Shown here: positions 18,896 through 26,712 of the stretch, piece by piece
How positions within the stretch are numbered: the stretch's first letter is position 1
Layout of the letters: each line of letters starts with the position of its first letter
Assembly (NCBI GenBank): GCA_030584065.1
Contig: CP129489.1
Location: forward strand, 3,854,271 to 3,918,270
Direction: 5' to 3'
Length of the DNA stretch: 64,000 nt
Origin: Flavobacteriales bacterium
GTDB taxonomy: Bacteria; Bacteroidota; Bacteroidia; Flavobacteriales_F; PHOS-HE28
Translations under genes and position numbers: made by a program
Notes under the pieces: model-generated
Told to the model about the DNA's origin: nothing
What the model saw: the letters and a program-made list of their open reading frames with translations, nothing else
Database searches by the model: none

Positions 18896-19122
18896 CGATG
18901 GAATCGCCGGTGCTACGGTCTGCTGGTTGAATGCTTAAAAGTACGGCGTGCAACGCATTCGTGCCGCCGGATGTTGCCAACGTTCGTTAAGCGCGATTTC
19001 CGTCGGTCGGGCGTGGATAAGTGGTCGCGCCCGGGCGCCGGGGCGCCCGATGGGCGGCGGCTATCTTTGGCCGGGGCCCACAGGCGGCCCGTTCCCGACG
19101 ATTGGCACGGACCGGAAGTGAA
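18896..19122. other. Divergent intergenic region between recQ and tatC
   Basis: 227 bp with no gene. It holds the tatC promoter box and a weak TACTTTTA box for recQ on the minus strand at 18933-18940. In many Bacteroidota a KpsF/GutQ-type sugar phosphate isomerase gene sits between recQ and tatC; none is present here, and no remnant is recognisable. Confidence 0.5.
19062..19069 (+). promoter_or_regulatory. Predicted -7 promoter box for tatC operon
   Basis: TATCTTTG is an exact TAnnTTTG match, 53 nt upstream of the tatC ATG. No TTG at the right spacing upstream. Confidence 0.55.
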
Positions 19123-19941
19123 ATGACATTCCTGGAGCACCTGGAGGAGCTCCGATGGACACTGGTGCGCTCCGCAATCGCGGTGACCGTCGGCTTCGTG
19201 CTGGCCTTCGTCTTCAAGTCATTCGTCTTCGAGAATGTGGTGCTCGCCGCCCGGAATCCGCGGTTCGTCACCTACAGGGGCTTCTGCCGCATCGGCGAAT
19301 GGTTGGGTATGCCGGGCCTTTGCATCCGTGAACTGGGCTTCACCCTGCAGAACCTGCCCGTGAGCGGCCAATTCATGACCCACATGACCGTGGCCTTCGT
19401 GGTGGGCATCATCATCGCCTTCCCCTACATCCTTTGGGAGCTCTGGCGCTTCATCGCGCCGGGGCTGCACGAGCGGGAGCGGAGGGCCACGCGCCACTTC
19501 GTGCTCGCCGGCTCCTTCCTCTTCGCTTGCGGGGTGCTGTTCGGCTACTTCCTGCTGTCGCCCCTCAGCGTTCAGTTCTTCGGCAACTACCAGGTGAGCC
19601 CGAGCGTGGCCAACAACTTCGCGCTCGAGAGCTTCATCGGGATCGTCACCCAGGTTACGCTCTGGACGGGCCTGGTCTTCGAGATGCCGCTGGTGGTGCA
19701 GGTGCTCAGCCGCATGGGCCTCATCGGCCCATCCGTGCTGAGGCGGTACAGGCGCCACTCCTACGTGGGCATCCTGGTGCTCGCCGCCATCCTCACGCCG
19801 CCGGACATCATCAGCCAGCTCATCGTGGCCGGCCCGCTCATGCTGCTCTATGAGGCGAGCATCCTGATCAGCGCGCGCACCGAGCGCGCCATGCTGCGCG
19901 AGGCGCGCGCGGCTGCCCTCCCGAACGCCGCCCGCCCATGA
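19123..19941 (+). CDS. tatC: Sec-independent protein translocase TatC
   Basis: A 272-residue inner-membrane core component that recognises twin-arginine signal peptides. ATG 19123 gives the canonical N-terminus MTFLEHLEELRWTLVRS; an upstream in-frame start at 19021 would precede the promoter. Six hydrophobic segments are visible, with the conserved FPYILWELWRFIAPGLHERERR between TM2 and TM3 and the ILTPPDIISQ stretch before the last two helices. A loop insertion after TM1 (ARNPRFVTYRGFCRIGEW) is typical of Bacteroidota. No tatA is adjacent. The last codons overlap the next gene by 4 nt (ATGA), so it is coupled to the DUF5686 gene and lptB. Confidence 0.95.
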   Translation: MTFLEHLEELRWTLVRSAIAVTVGFVLAFVFKSFVFENVVLAARNPRFVTYRGFCRIGEWLGMPGLCIRELGFTLQNLPVSGQFMTHMTVAFVVGIIIAFPYILWELWRFIAPGLHERERRATRHFVLAGSFLFACGVLFGYFLLSPLSVQFFGNYQVSPSVANNFALESFIGIVTQVTLWTGLVFEMPLVVQVLSRMGLIGPSVLRRYRRHSYVGILVLAAILTPPDIISQLIVAGPLMLLYEASILISARTERAMLREARAAALPNAARP

Positions 19942-22433
19942 TGCGAGCCCTGCTCCGACCGCTGCTCCTGCTGCTGCCGATCGCCATGGCGGCGGTGGCG
20001 CCGGCCCAGAGCACCCGCATCTCAGGCACGGTCACCGATGCCGCCACCGGCGAGACGCTGCCGGCCGTGAACATCGTGTTCCGCGACAGCCGGGTGGGCA
20101 CCACCACCGGCATCGATGGCCGCTATGCCATCGATACCTACTACGCCACCGACAGCCTGGTCTTCTCCTTCATCGGCTACGTGCCGCGCAAGGTGGCGGT
20201 GCGCAAGGACCGCACGCAGGTGATCGATGTGAAGCTCGAGCCCAGTGCCACGGCCCTGGCCGAGGTGGAGGTGCGCCCCACGGGCGAGAATCCCGCCCTG
20301 GAGATCCTGCGCCGCGTGGTGCGCCACAAGCCCGCCAACAACCGCGAGAAGCTCAGCGCCTACCAGTACGAGGCTTACAACAAGGTGGAGTTCGACCTCA
20401 ACAACATCACCGAGGAGTTCACCCAGAAGAAGCTCTTCAGGCCCTTCGCCTTCATCTTCGACAACATCGACAGCACCGATGCGAAGCCCTACCTGCCCAT
20501 CTTCATGACCGAGAGCCTTTCGGAGGTCTACTACCGCCAGAAGCCCAAGGCGCGCAAGGAGTTCATCCGCGGCACCAAGGTGAGCGGTGTGGAGAACGAG
20601 AGCATCTCCCAGTTCATGGGCGACATGTACCAGAACGTCAACATCTACGAGAACTTCCTGGTCATCTTCGGTCGCAACTTCATCAGCCCGATCGCCGACG
20701 GGGGCAAGGGCTACTACGACTACTACCTCACGGACAGCGCCTATGTGGGCAGGCACTGGTGCTACCGGCTCGATTTCAAGCCCAAGCGGCCGCAGGAGCT
20801 CGCCTTCCAGGGCACCATGTGGGTGAACGACACCACCTATGCCGTTCGGCGGATCGAGGCGGGCATCCCTGACAAGGCCAACCTCAACTTCGTGCAGGGC
20901 TTCCTGGTGCGCCAGGAGTACGATCAGGTGGCCCGCGAGGTGTGGATGCTCGTGCGCGATGAGCTGGTGGTGGACCTCAACGTCATCAAGGACACCGGCA
21001 AGCCGAACAAGAACCATGTGCAGGGCCTGTACGGCCGCCGGACGGCCACCTACCGCGACTTCGCCATCAACCAGGAGCGCGATGAGGCCTTCTATTCCGG
21101 CAGCGAAGAGGTGGTGGTGGCCATCGATCCGCTGAGCCTGGGCTCCGACTACTGGGACACCCACCGCCACGTGCCGCTCACGAAGAAGGAGCATGCGATC
21201 TACCACATGGTGGACACGATGAAGACGATCCCGCGGTTCCGCACCTACATCGACATCGTGAATACCGTGGTCACGGGCTATTACCCGCTGGGCGATGTGG
21301 AACTGGGGCCCTACTTCACCACCTACAGCTTCAACCCGGTGGAGGGCAATCGCTTCCGCGCCGGGCTGCGCACCAGCAGCCAGTGGAGCCGGCGCTTTGA
21401 GATGGAGGGCTACCTGGCCTATGGAACGCTCGACCAGGAGTTCAAGTACGGCGTGGGCGGCCGGGGCTTCATCACCAAGGAGCCGCGGCTCATCGCAGGC
21501 CTCTACTACAAGCAGGACCTGGAGCAGCTCGGGCAGAGCACCGATGCCTTCCGCCAGGACAATATCCTCTCCAGCGCATTCCGGCGCACGCCGAACAACA
21601 AGCTCACCTTGGTGGAGGAGTACAAGGCCTACCTGGACCGCGAGTGGTTCATGGGCTTCAGCAGCATGATGATGCTGCGCCACCGGCGGTTGGCGCCCCG
21701 CGGCACCCTGGAGTACATCGTGCCCACCGATGCGGAGGAGAAGACCGCGCGGATCAGCCAGCTCATCACCACCGAGGCCGTGCTCTACACGCGCTTCGCG
21801 TACAAGGAGAAGTACGTGGCCGGCGACTTCACGCGGGTGAGCCTGGGCACGCGCTACCCGGCGCTGGAGCTCAGCGTGGCCAAGGGCCTTCAGGGCGTGA
21901 TCGACGGCCAGTTCGACTACACCAAGGTCACCGCCCGGCTCTACCACCGCCAGCCCCTGGGCACCTTCGGCTTCCTGCGCTACTGGGTCACCGCCGGGCA
22001 GCTCTACAGCGAGCCTTTGCCCTACCCGCTGCTCATCCTGCATGCGGGGAACGAGACCTTCTACTTCGACGAGCTCGCGTTCAATACCATGAACTTCTTC
22101 GAGTTCGTGAGCGACCGCTATGCCAGCCTCTACCTCGACCATCATTTCGACGGCCTCTTCCTCAACCGCATCCCGCTCTTCCGCCGCCTCAAGTGGCGCG
22201 AGGTGGTGGGCGCCAAGGCCGTCGTCGGCGCGCTCGACCGCAAGCACGAGCAGGAGATGGTGCTGCTGCCCTTCACCTACGACCTCAGCGGCGGGCCCTT
22301 CGCCGAGGTCAGCCTGGGGGTGGAGAACATCCTGAAGATGCTGCGCGTGGACATGGTGCGCCGCCTGTCCTACCTCGATCACCCCAACACCAAGCCCTGG
22401 GCCTTCAGGGTGCGGATGAACGTAACCTTCTGA
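19938..22433 (+). CDS. Carboxypeptidase-like regulatory domain / DUF5686 outer-membrane protein
   Basis: An 831-residue exported protein. A signal peptide ([17 protein letters not shown]) leads into a CarboxypepD_reg-like beta-sandwich at residues about 27-110 ([32 protein letters not shown]). The rest matches the DUF5686 family of Bacteroidota: an N-terminal helical-to-beta region ([20 protein letters not shown]) then a long series of amphipathic strands forming a large outer-membrane barrel, ending in a typical terminal strand ([10 protein letters not shown]). The function is unknown; a role in outer-membrane transport or assembly is likely. It overlaps tatC by 4 nt and its stop overlaps the lptB start (TGATG), so the three are translationally coupled. 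Confidence 0.88.
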   Translation: MMRALLRPLLLLLPIAMAAVAPAQSTRISGTVTDAATGETLPAVNIVFRDSRVGTTTGIDGRYAIDTYYATDSLVFSFIGYVPRKVAVRKDRTQVIDVKLEPSATALAEVEVRPTGENPALEILRRVVRHKPANNREKLSAYQYEAYNKVEFDLNNITEEFTQKKLFRPFAFIFDNIDSTDAKPYLPIFMTESLSEVYYRQKPKARKEFIRGTKVSGVENESISQFMGDMYQNVNIYENFLVIFGRNFISPIADGGKGYYDYYLTDSAYVGRHWCYRLDFKPKRPQELAFQGTMWVNDTTYAVRRIEAGIPDKANLNFVQGFLVRQEYDQVAREVWMLVRDELVVDLNVIKDTGKPNKNHVQGLYGRRTATYRDFAINQERDEAFYSGSEEVVVAIDPLSLGSDYWDTHRHVPLTKKEHAIYHMVDTMKTIPRFRTYIDIVNTVVTGYYPLGDVELGPYFTTYSFNPVEGNRFRAGLRTSSQWSRRFEMEGYLAYGTLDQEFKYGVGGRGFITKEPRLIAGLYYKQDLEQLGQSTDAFRQDNILSSAFRRTPNNKLTLVEEYKAYLDREWFMGFSSMMMLRHRRLAPRGTLEYIVPTDAEEKTARISQLITTEAVLYTRFAYKEKYVAGDFTRVSLGTRYPALELSVAKGLQGVIDGQFDYTKVTARLYHRQPLGTFGFLRYWVTAGQLYSEPLPYPLLILHAGNETFYFDELAFNTMNFFEFVSDRYASLYLDHHFDGLFLNRIPLFRRLKWREVVGAKAVVGALDRKHEQEMVLLPFTYDLSGGPFAEVSLGVENILKMLRVDMVRRLSYLDHPNTKPWAFRVRMNVTF

Positions 22434-23161
22434 TGCTGCGCACGGAGAACATCGTGAAGCGCTACAAGGGCCGCACCGTGGTGGGCGGCGTGAGCGTGGA
22501 GGTCGGCCAGGGCGAGATCGTGGGCCTGCTGGGGCCCAATGGAGCGGGCAAGACCACCACCTTCTACACCATCGTTGGCCTCATCAAGCCCAATGACGGC
22601 AGGGTGCTGCTCGACGATACGGACATCACCGCGCTGCCGATGTACAAGCGCGCCAAGCTGGGCATCGGCTATCTGCCCCAGGAGGCCAGCGTATTCCGCA
22701 AGCTGAGCGTGGAGGACAACATCCGCGCGATCCTGGAGATGACCGGCCGGAGCAAGGCCGAGCAGGCCGCCAAGCTGGAGACGCTCCTGGATGAATTCAG
22801 CCTGCAGCACGTGCGCAGGAACATGGGCGACGTGCTCAGCGGCGGCGAGCGCCGGCGCACCGAGATCGCGCGCGCACTGGCCAACGAGCCACGCTTCATC
22901 CTCCTCGATGAGCCCTTCGCGGGCGTGGACCCCATCGCAGTGGAGGACATCCAGAGCATCGTGGCGCAGCTCAAGCAGCGCAACATCGGCGTGCTCATCA
23001 CCGACCACAACGTGCAGGAGACCCTGAGCATCACGGACCGTGCCTACCTGCTCATCGAGGGCAGCATCTTCAGGCAGGGCACCGCTGAGGAGCTGGCCGG
23101 CGATGAGCAGGTGCGCCTGCGCTACCTAGGCAAGAGCTTCGAGCTCAAGCGCAAGCGCTGA
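22433..23161 (+). CDS. lptB: LPS export ABC transporter ATP-binding protein
   Basis: A 242-residue ATPase of the LptB2FG complex that powers LPS extraction from the inner membrane. ATG 22433 shares bases with the stop of the preceding gene. Motifs: Walker [13 protein letters not shown]-loop [17 protein letters not shown], a sequence typical of LptB; signature [15 protein letters not shown]; Walker [14 protein letters not shown]; switch His in [11 protein letters not shown]. The C-terminus ends in the family's LGKSFEL. The membrane partners lptF/G and lptC are not in the window. Tail to tail with the next gene (4-nt gap). Confidence 0.96.
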   Translation: MLRTENIVKRYKGRTVVGGVSVEVGQGEIVGLLGPNGAGKTTTFYTIVGLIKPNDGRVLLDDTDITALPMYKRAKLGIGYLPQEASVFRKLSVEDNIRAILEMTGRSKAEQAAKLETLLDEFSLQHVRRNMGDVLSGGERRRTEIARALANEPRFILLDEPFAGVDPIAVEDIQSIVAQLKQRNIGVLITDHNVQETLSITDRAYLLIEGSIFRQGTAEELAGDEQVRLRYLGKSFELKRKR

Positions 23162-23165
23162 GGGG

Positions 23166-24356
23166 TCATGCCGCCGTGGTGCGCATGCGGCGGCGCGCAA
23201 GCACGAGCGCCGCGATCAACCCCAGCTCGGCGATTAGCCATTCGTGGAAGAGGCTGTCCTCTTCGATTCCGGTGGAAGGCTCGAACAGGCTGAACACGGC
23301 GAAGGAGACCAGGAGGAGCAGCGCAGCGAGAACGGCGGCGGTGCGGTAGTTCCGCATCAGGGCCGTCAATCCGCGCCAACCGCCCGCCTGGCGGAGCTCC
23401 GCCCGCAGCGCACCGCCCAGCAGCGGCCAGCCGAGCAGCAAGGGCAGTGCGAACAGCCGGGCCTCGCGCGCCAGCGCAGCGGAGAGGACCACGGTGGTAT
23501 TCAACGCCAGTGCGACCAGGAAGCCGGTCACCAGGCGCCTGTGCGGCTCCGGCGCCTGCCCGCGAAGCCGCACGAGCAGGTACGTAGGGAGCGCCAGCAC
23601 CAGGACCAGATAGGCCACGGTCTCGCCTAGGCGCGCGGGGCCCAGGTTCAGCGCCAGGCAGTCAGCACGGCGCAGCAGGTCGCCAGGCCATGCGTCGAGG
23701 CCCGGATCGCCGTGCAGCAGCAGGAAGACCGCGTAAAGCAGCAGAGGCGCCGCCAGCAGGGCCGCTCGCTGCCGCTGCGGCGCCAGCAGGAGCAGCGCAG
23801 GGAGCAGGAGCGCGCTGGTTTCGCGGGCGATGAGGGCCGCCGTAAGCGCCAACGCAGCGGCGGCCCACCGCTGGCGGAGCAGCCAAAGGATGCCCAGTGA
23901 GAGAGCCAGGTACTGCAGCGGCTCATCGTAGGTGTAGAGCGGATTGAACCATGCGAAGAGCACGGTGGGCGAGGCGTGGAACAGCGCCTGCGACAACAGT
24001 GCTTCAGCAGGGGAGGCGCCCAGCCGCAGCGCGATGCGGTGGATGAGCAGCCCCGTGAGCAGGAAGCCCGTGAGACCGACAGCTATGAAAGCCCCGTTCA
24101 CGGGCACCCCGAGCAGGGCGAGCGCATCAATGCTCCACGTGGTGAGCGGGCGGCGGGCGAAGGCGGGATCGGCGCCCCCGCGGTGCTCGGCCACGCAATG
24201 CGCCAGGTAGTCGTGCGGCAGCGGATGGCCCAGCCAGTCCTGCGCCCCGCGGTTGAGCATGGTCACCCACACGGGCGCCAGGTGCAGCGCCAGGGTGAGC
24301 GCGCTGAAAGCGAGGCCGAGCAGCAGGGGGGCCTGCCGCCCGTGGGTGCGGACCAT
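23166..24356 (-). CDS. Polytopic membrane protein, GT-C glycosyltransferase-like
   Basis: A 396-residue inner-membrane protein with about ten hydrophobic segments and very Ala/Leu-rich composition. A periplasmic loop after the first segment holds HPLPHDYLAHCVAEHRGG, and another contains FNPLYTYDEPLQYLALSLG. The general layout (long first loop, then DE-containing loop, many helices) recalls GT-C type lipid-linked sugar transferases, but no diagnostic catalytic DxD at the expected place is certain. The start at ATG 24356 is supported by a TAAGTTCG box ending 4 nt before it. Function unknown. Confidence 0.65.
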   Translation of the reverse strand: MVRTHGRQAPLLLGLAFSALTLALHLAPVWVTMLNRGAQDWLGHPLPHDYLAHCVAEHRGGADPAFARRPLTTWSIDALALLGVPVNGAFIAVGLTGFLLTGLLIHRIALRLGASPAEALLSQALFHASPTVLFAWFNPLYTYDEPLQYLALSLGILWLLRQRWAAAALALTAALIARETSALLLPALLLLAPQRQRAALLAAPLLLYAVFLLLHGDPGLDAWPGDLLRRADCLALNLGPARLGETVAYLVLVLALPTYLLVRLRGQAPEPHRRLVTGFLVALALNTTVVLSAALAREARLFALPLLLGWPLLGGALRAELRQAGGWRGLTALMRNYRTAAVLAALLLLVSFAVFSLFEPSTGIEEDSLFHEWLIAELGLIAALVLARRRMRTTAA

Positions 24357-24360
24357 GTTG

Positions 24361-24368
24361 CGAACTTA
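24361..24368 (-). promoter_or_regulatory. Predicted -7 box, leaderless arrangement
   Basis: The minus strand reads TAAGTTCG, a one-base variant of the consensus, followed by CAAC and the ATG at 24356. Confidence 0.5.
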
Positions 24369-24392
24369 GGCCCGGTGTGCGAGGGCCGGTGC

Positions 24393-24647
24393 TCAGGCCT
24401 CCTCCACGGAGAAGCTGAATTTCTCCATCACCTGGTTGGCCAAGAGCTTTTTACAGGCCTCCTCCACTTTGGCTTCGGCGGCCTTCTTATCGCCGGCCTC
24501 AACCTGCAGGGTGATGTGCTTGCCGATGCGCACGCCGGTGATCTCGGGCAGGCCCAGATTGCCCATGGCACCGGTCACCGCCTTGCCTTGCGGGTCCAGC
24601 AGGTTGTCGTGGGGCATCACGTCGATGGAGGCGCGGAAGGTCTTCAT
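24393..24647 (-). CDS. purS: Phosphoribosylformylglycinamidine synthase subunit PurS
   Basis: An 84-residue small subunit that bridges PurL and PurQ in the three-part FGAM synthase of purine synthesis. The sequence has the typical start MKTFRASIDVMPHDNLLDPQ, the GKAVTGAMGNLGLPEITGVRIGK helix-strand region and an acidic C-terminal helix. Its length matches the family (about 80-85). Its presence implies a split enzyme rather than the long single-chain form. purL and purQ are not adjacent. Its upstream region is occupied by a hairpin element that ends 12 nt before the start. Confidence 0.92.
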   Translation of the reverse strand: MKTFRASIDVMPHDNLLDPQGKAVTGAMGNLGLPEITGVRIGKHITLQVEAGDKKAAEAKVEEACKKLLANQVMEKFSFSVEEA

Positions 24648-24658
24648 GGTCTTTTGGA

Positions 24659-24745
24659 TTCACCACAGAGGCACAGAGGAATGCTGACCGTCCATGTGGT
24701 GCTATAGCTTGATTTTCTCCGTGTTCTCGGTGCCTCTGTGGTGAA
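24659..24745. repeat. Palindromic CACAGAG-type element (family 3), partly coding for PssA tail
   Basis: Arms 24659-24678 and 24726-24745 are 20 nt each and complementary at 19 of 20 positions, separated by 47 nt. The arms consist of roughly 8-9 bp degenerate units (CACAGAGG, CACAGAGG on one side; CACCGAGAA, CACGGAGAA on the other). It lies between co-oriented pssA and purS, and the pssA stop codon (24702-24704) is inside it. Similar CACAGAG hairpins occur in many bacterial genomes with no agreed function. Confidence 0.85.
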
Positions 24746-25529
24746 CTGATCTTCCCCAGAGCGGGCTGAGCAGATACACGATCAGGATCAAAGGAACGGC
24801 GAGAATGCCGTAGAGCACAACAAGCCCTGCGCCAAGGCCGAGCAGCAGGTAGACCACCTCATTGCCTTTCCATCTCATATGCTTGAACTTCAGGGAGGGG
24901 AGCGGGATGGAGGAGAGCATGAGGGCCGCGAGCACGACGCTCAGGATGAGCTTATGGACGGGGTTGGCCATGAAGGCGGCGATATGGTTCTGCATCTCGT
25001 TGGCGCCTGGGCCGAATCGGACCCCGATGCCCCAGGAGATGCTGCCGAAGGCCGCCCACAGCAGCGCGTTCGCGGGTGTGGCCAGGCCGAGGAAACCGCT
25101 CGTCTGCCGGGTGTCGATGTTGAATCGGGCCAGTCGCCACATGGAGGCGATGGCGATGACCATCGCGCAGGCCGCTGATGCCCAGAGCGGCTCGCCGAAC
25201 AGGTCGCCGGTGCGCACGGTCGAGGGACCGAAATCTCGATGCGCATCAAGGGTGAGCTGGAGCGCCTTCCACGGGATTACGGCCGAGATGAACCCCGGCG
25301 CCACCCCGAAGGTCACCATGTCCGCCAGGCTGTCGAGCTGCCTGCCCAATTCGCTGCCGCCGCCCAAGGCCCGGGCCGCCAGCCCATCGAACACATCGAA
25401 CAGCGCTCCGGCGAACACCAGCCAACACGCGATCGTTAGCTGCCCTTGGGAGGCCATTAGGATGGATGCGACCCCGCAGCCTAGGTTCGCCGTGGTGAGC
25501 AGGTCGGGGAGGCGGGGGAACCGGGCCAT
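24702..25529 (-). CDS. pssA: CDP-diacylglycerol-serine O-phosphatidyltransferase
   Basis: A 275-residue membrane enzyme of the CDP-alcohol phosphotransferase family, making phosphatidylserine, the precursor of phosphatidylethanolamine. The signature DG(x)2AR(x)8G(x)3D(x)3D is fully present in FDGLAARALGGGSELGRQLD plus SLAD, near residues 47-70. ATG 25529 is chosen (MARFPRLPDLLTTANLGCG); an open frame continues upstream into the divergent porV promoter. About six membrane segments are visible. The last residues (SVHHRGTENTEKIKL) do not belong to the family: they are translated from the CACAGAG hairpin element. A phosphatidylserine decarboxylase gene is not nearby. Confidence 0.92.
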   Translation of the reverse strand: MARFPRLPDLLTTANLGCGVASILMASQGQLTIACWLVFAGALFDVFDGLAARALGGGSELGRQLDSLADMVTFGVAPGFISAVIPWKALQLTLDAHRDFGPSTVRTGDLFGEPLWASAACAMVIAIASMWRLARFNIDTRQTSGFLGLATPANALLWAAFGSISWGIGVRFGPGANEMQNHIAAFMANPVHKLILSVVLAALMLSSIPLPSLKFKHMRWKGNEVVYLLLGLGAGLVVLYGILAVPLILIVYLLSPLWGRSVHHRGTENTEKIKL

Positions 25530-25557
25530 TGCCGGGGCCGAAGTTGGGATAATTTCG
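25529..25557 (+). promoter_or_regulatory. Predicted promoter TTG-N18-TAATTTCG for porV operon
   Basis: TTG 25529-25531 and TAATTTCG 25550-25557 are 18 nt apart, a near-consensus match. A minor open frame, ATG 25563 to TGA 25586 (seven codons, MIQATVR), starts 5 nt after the box, ahead of the real porV start at 25609. The TTG overlaps the pssA start codon on the other strand. Confidence 0.65.
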
Positions 25558-25608
25558 GGGCAATGATCCAGGCCACCGTCCGTTGATGGCTGCGTCAATA
25601 CGAAGCAG

Positions 25609-26712
25609 ATGAAGAGCTTGATGACGAAGGGGATGCGCAGCCTTTTGCTGGCCGTTGCGGTGGCGTGCGCCACCGCCGCTCGGGCCCAGACCGATGCGCC
25701 CAAGTACAGCAACGAGTTCCTGGCCGTCGGGGTGGGAGCGAGGGCCTTGGGCATGGGCAATGCCTTCACGGCGGTGACCAACGACGTCACCAGCGGCTAC
25801 TGGAACCCCGCAGGGCTGCTGGGGGTGAAAGGCGACCTTCAGGTGGGCGCCATGCACAGCGAGTACTTCGCCGGCATCGCCAAGTACGATTACATCGGGC
25901 TGGCCAAGCCCATCGATTCGGTGAGCACCATCGGCTTCAGCTTCATCCGATTCGGCATCGACAACATCCCCAACACCATCGACCTCATCGATCCCAGTGG
26001 CAACATCGACTACGACCGCATCACCACCTTCAGCAGCGCCGATCATGCCTTCATCCTCAGCTACGCGCGCAAGCTCAGCATCCCGGGCCTGCGCGTGGGC
26101 GGCAATGCCAAGGTGATCTATCGCCGCGTGGGGGAGTTCGGCAAGGCCTGGGGCTTCGGGCTCGATGCCGGTGCGCACTACCACCGCGACCGCTGGCGCT
26201 TCAGCGCCGTGGCGCGCGACATCACCGGCACCTTCAACGCCTGGAGCTACACCCTTGATCAGCGCACCATCGACGTGTTCGAGCAGACCAACAACGAGCT
26301 GCCGCAGAACAGCGTGGAGGTGACCCTGCCGCGCCTGATGCTCGGTGCCGCGCGCGAGTTCAAGTTCGGCAAGAAGTTCGACCTCATCGCCGCGGTGGAC
26401 CTGGAGAACACCTTCGATGGGCGCCGGAACACCCTCATCCAGAGCAGCGCCATCAGCGTGGACCCCCGCTTGGGCCTGGAGCTCGGCTACGCTGGTATCG
26501 TGTACGTGCGGGCAGGGATGAGCAACATCCAGTACGTCACCGAGATCACGGATGAGAAGCGCCTCACCGTGCAGCCCAACATCGGCATCGGATTGCGCAT
26601 CAAGAGCGTCTCGCTGGACTACGCGCTCACCGACATCGGCGACAACAGCGTGGCCCTCTACTCCAACGTCTTCTCCCTGCGGTTCGACCTGTACAAGCGG
26701 CCCGGCTCATGA
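25609..26712 (+). CDS. porV: PorV/PorQ-family type IX secretion outer-membrane protein
   Basis: A 367-residue outer-membrane barrel of the FadL-like PorV group. A signal peptide (LLLAVAVACATAARAQ) is followed by the family's N-terminal SNEFLAVGVGARALGMGNAF and the SGYWNPAGL motif. Alternating strands fill the remainder, with a C-terminal VFSLRFDLYKR. PorV acts as a shuttle that carries T9SS cargo from the translocon to the PorU sortase complex. Its stop overlaps the next ATG by 4 nt (ATGA). In Porphyromonas and Flavobacterium porV lies next to porU; here the neighbour is a C25 peptidase. It could be a paralogue dedicated to that peptidase. Confidence 0.85.
   Translation: MKSLMTKGMRSLLLAVAVACATAARAQTDAPKYSNEFLAVGVGARALGMGNAFTAVTNDVTSGYWNPAGLLGVKGDLQVGAMHSEYFAGIAKYDYIGLAKPIDSVSTIGFSFIRFGIDNIPNTIDLIDPSGNIDYDRITTFSSADHAFILSYARKLSIPGLRVGGNAKVIYRRVGEFGKAWGFGLDAGAHYHRDRWRFSAVARDITGTFNAWSYTLDQRTIDVFEQTNNELPQNSVEVTLPRLMLGAAREFKFGKKFDLIAAVDLENTFDGRRNTLIQSSAISVDPRLGLELGYAGIVYVRAGMSNIQYVTEITDEKRLTVQPNIGIGLRIKSVSLDYALTDIGDNSVALYSNVFSLRFDLYKRPGS

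Noticed and set aside
20022..22382. A 786-codon minus-strand frame opposite the DUF5686 gene
   Set aside because: Antisense shadow of a well supported gene in a coupled operon.
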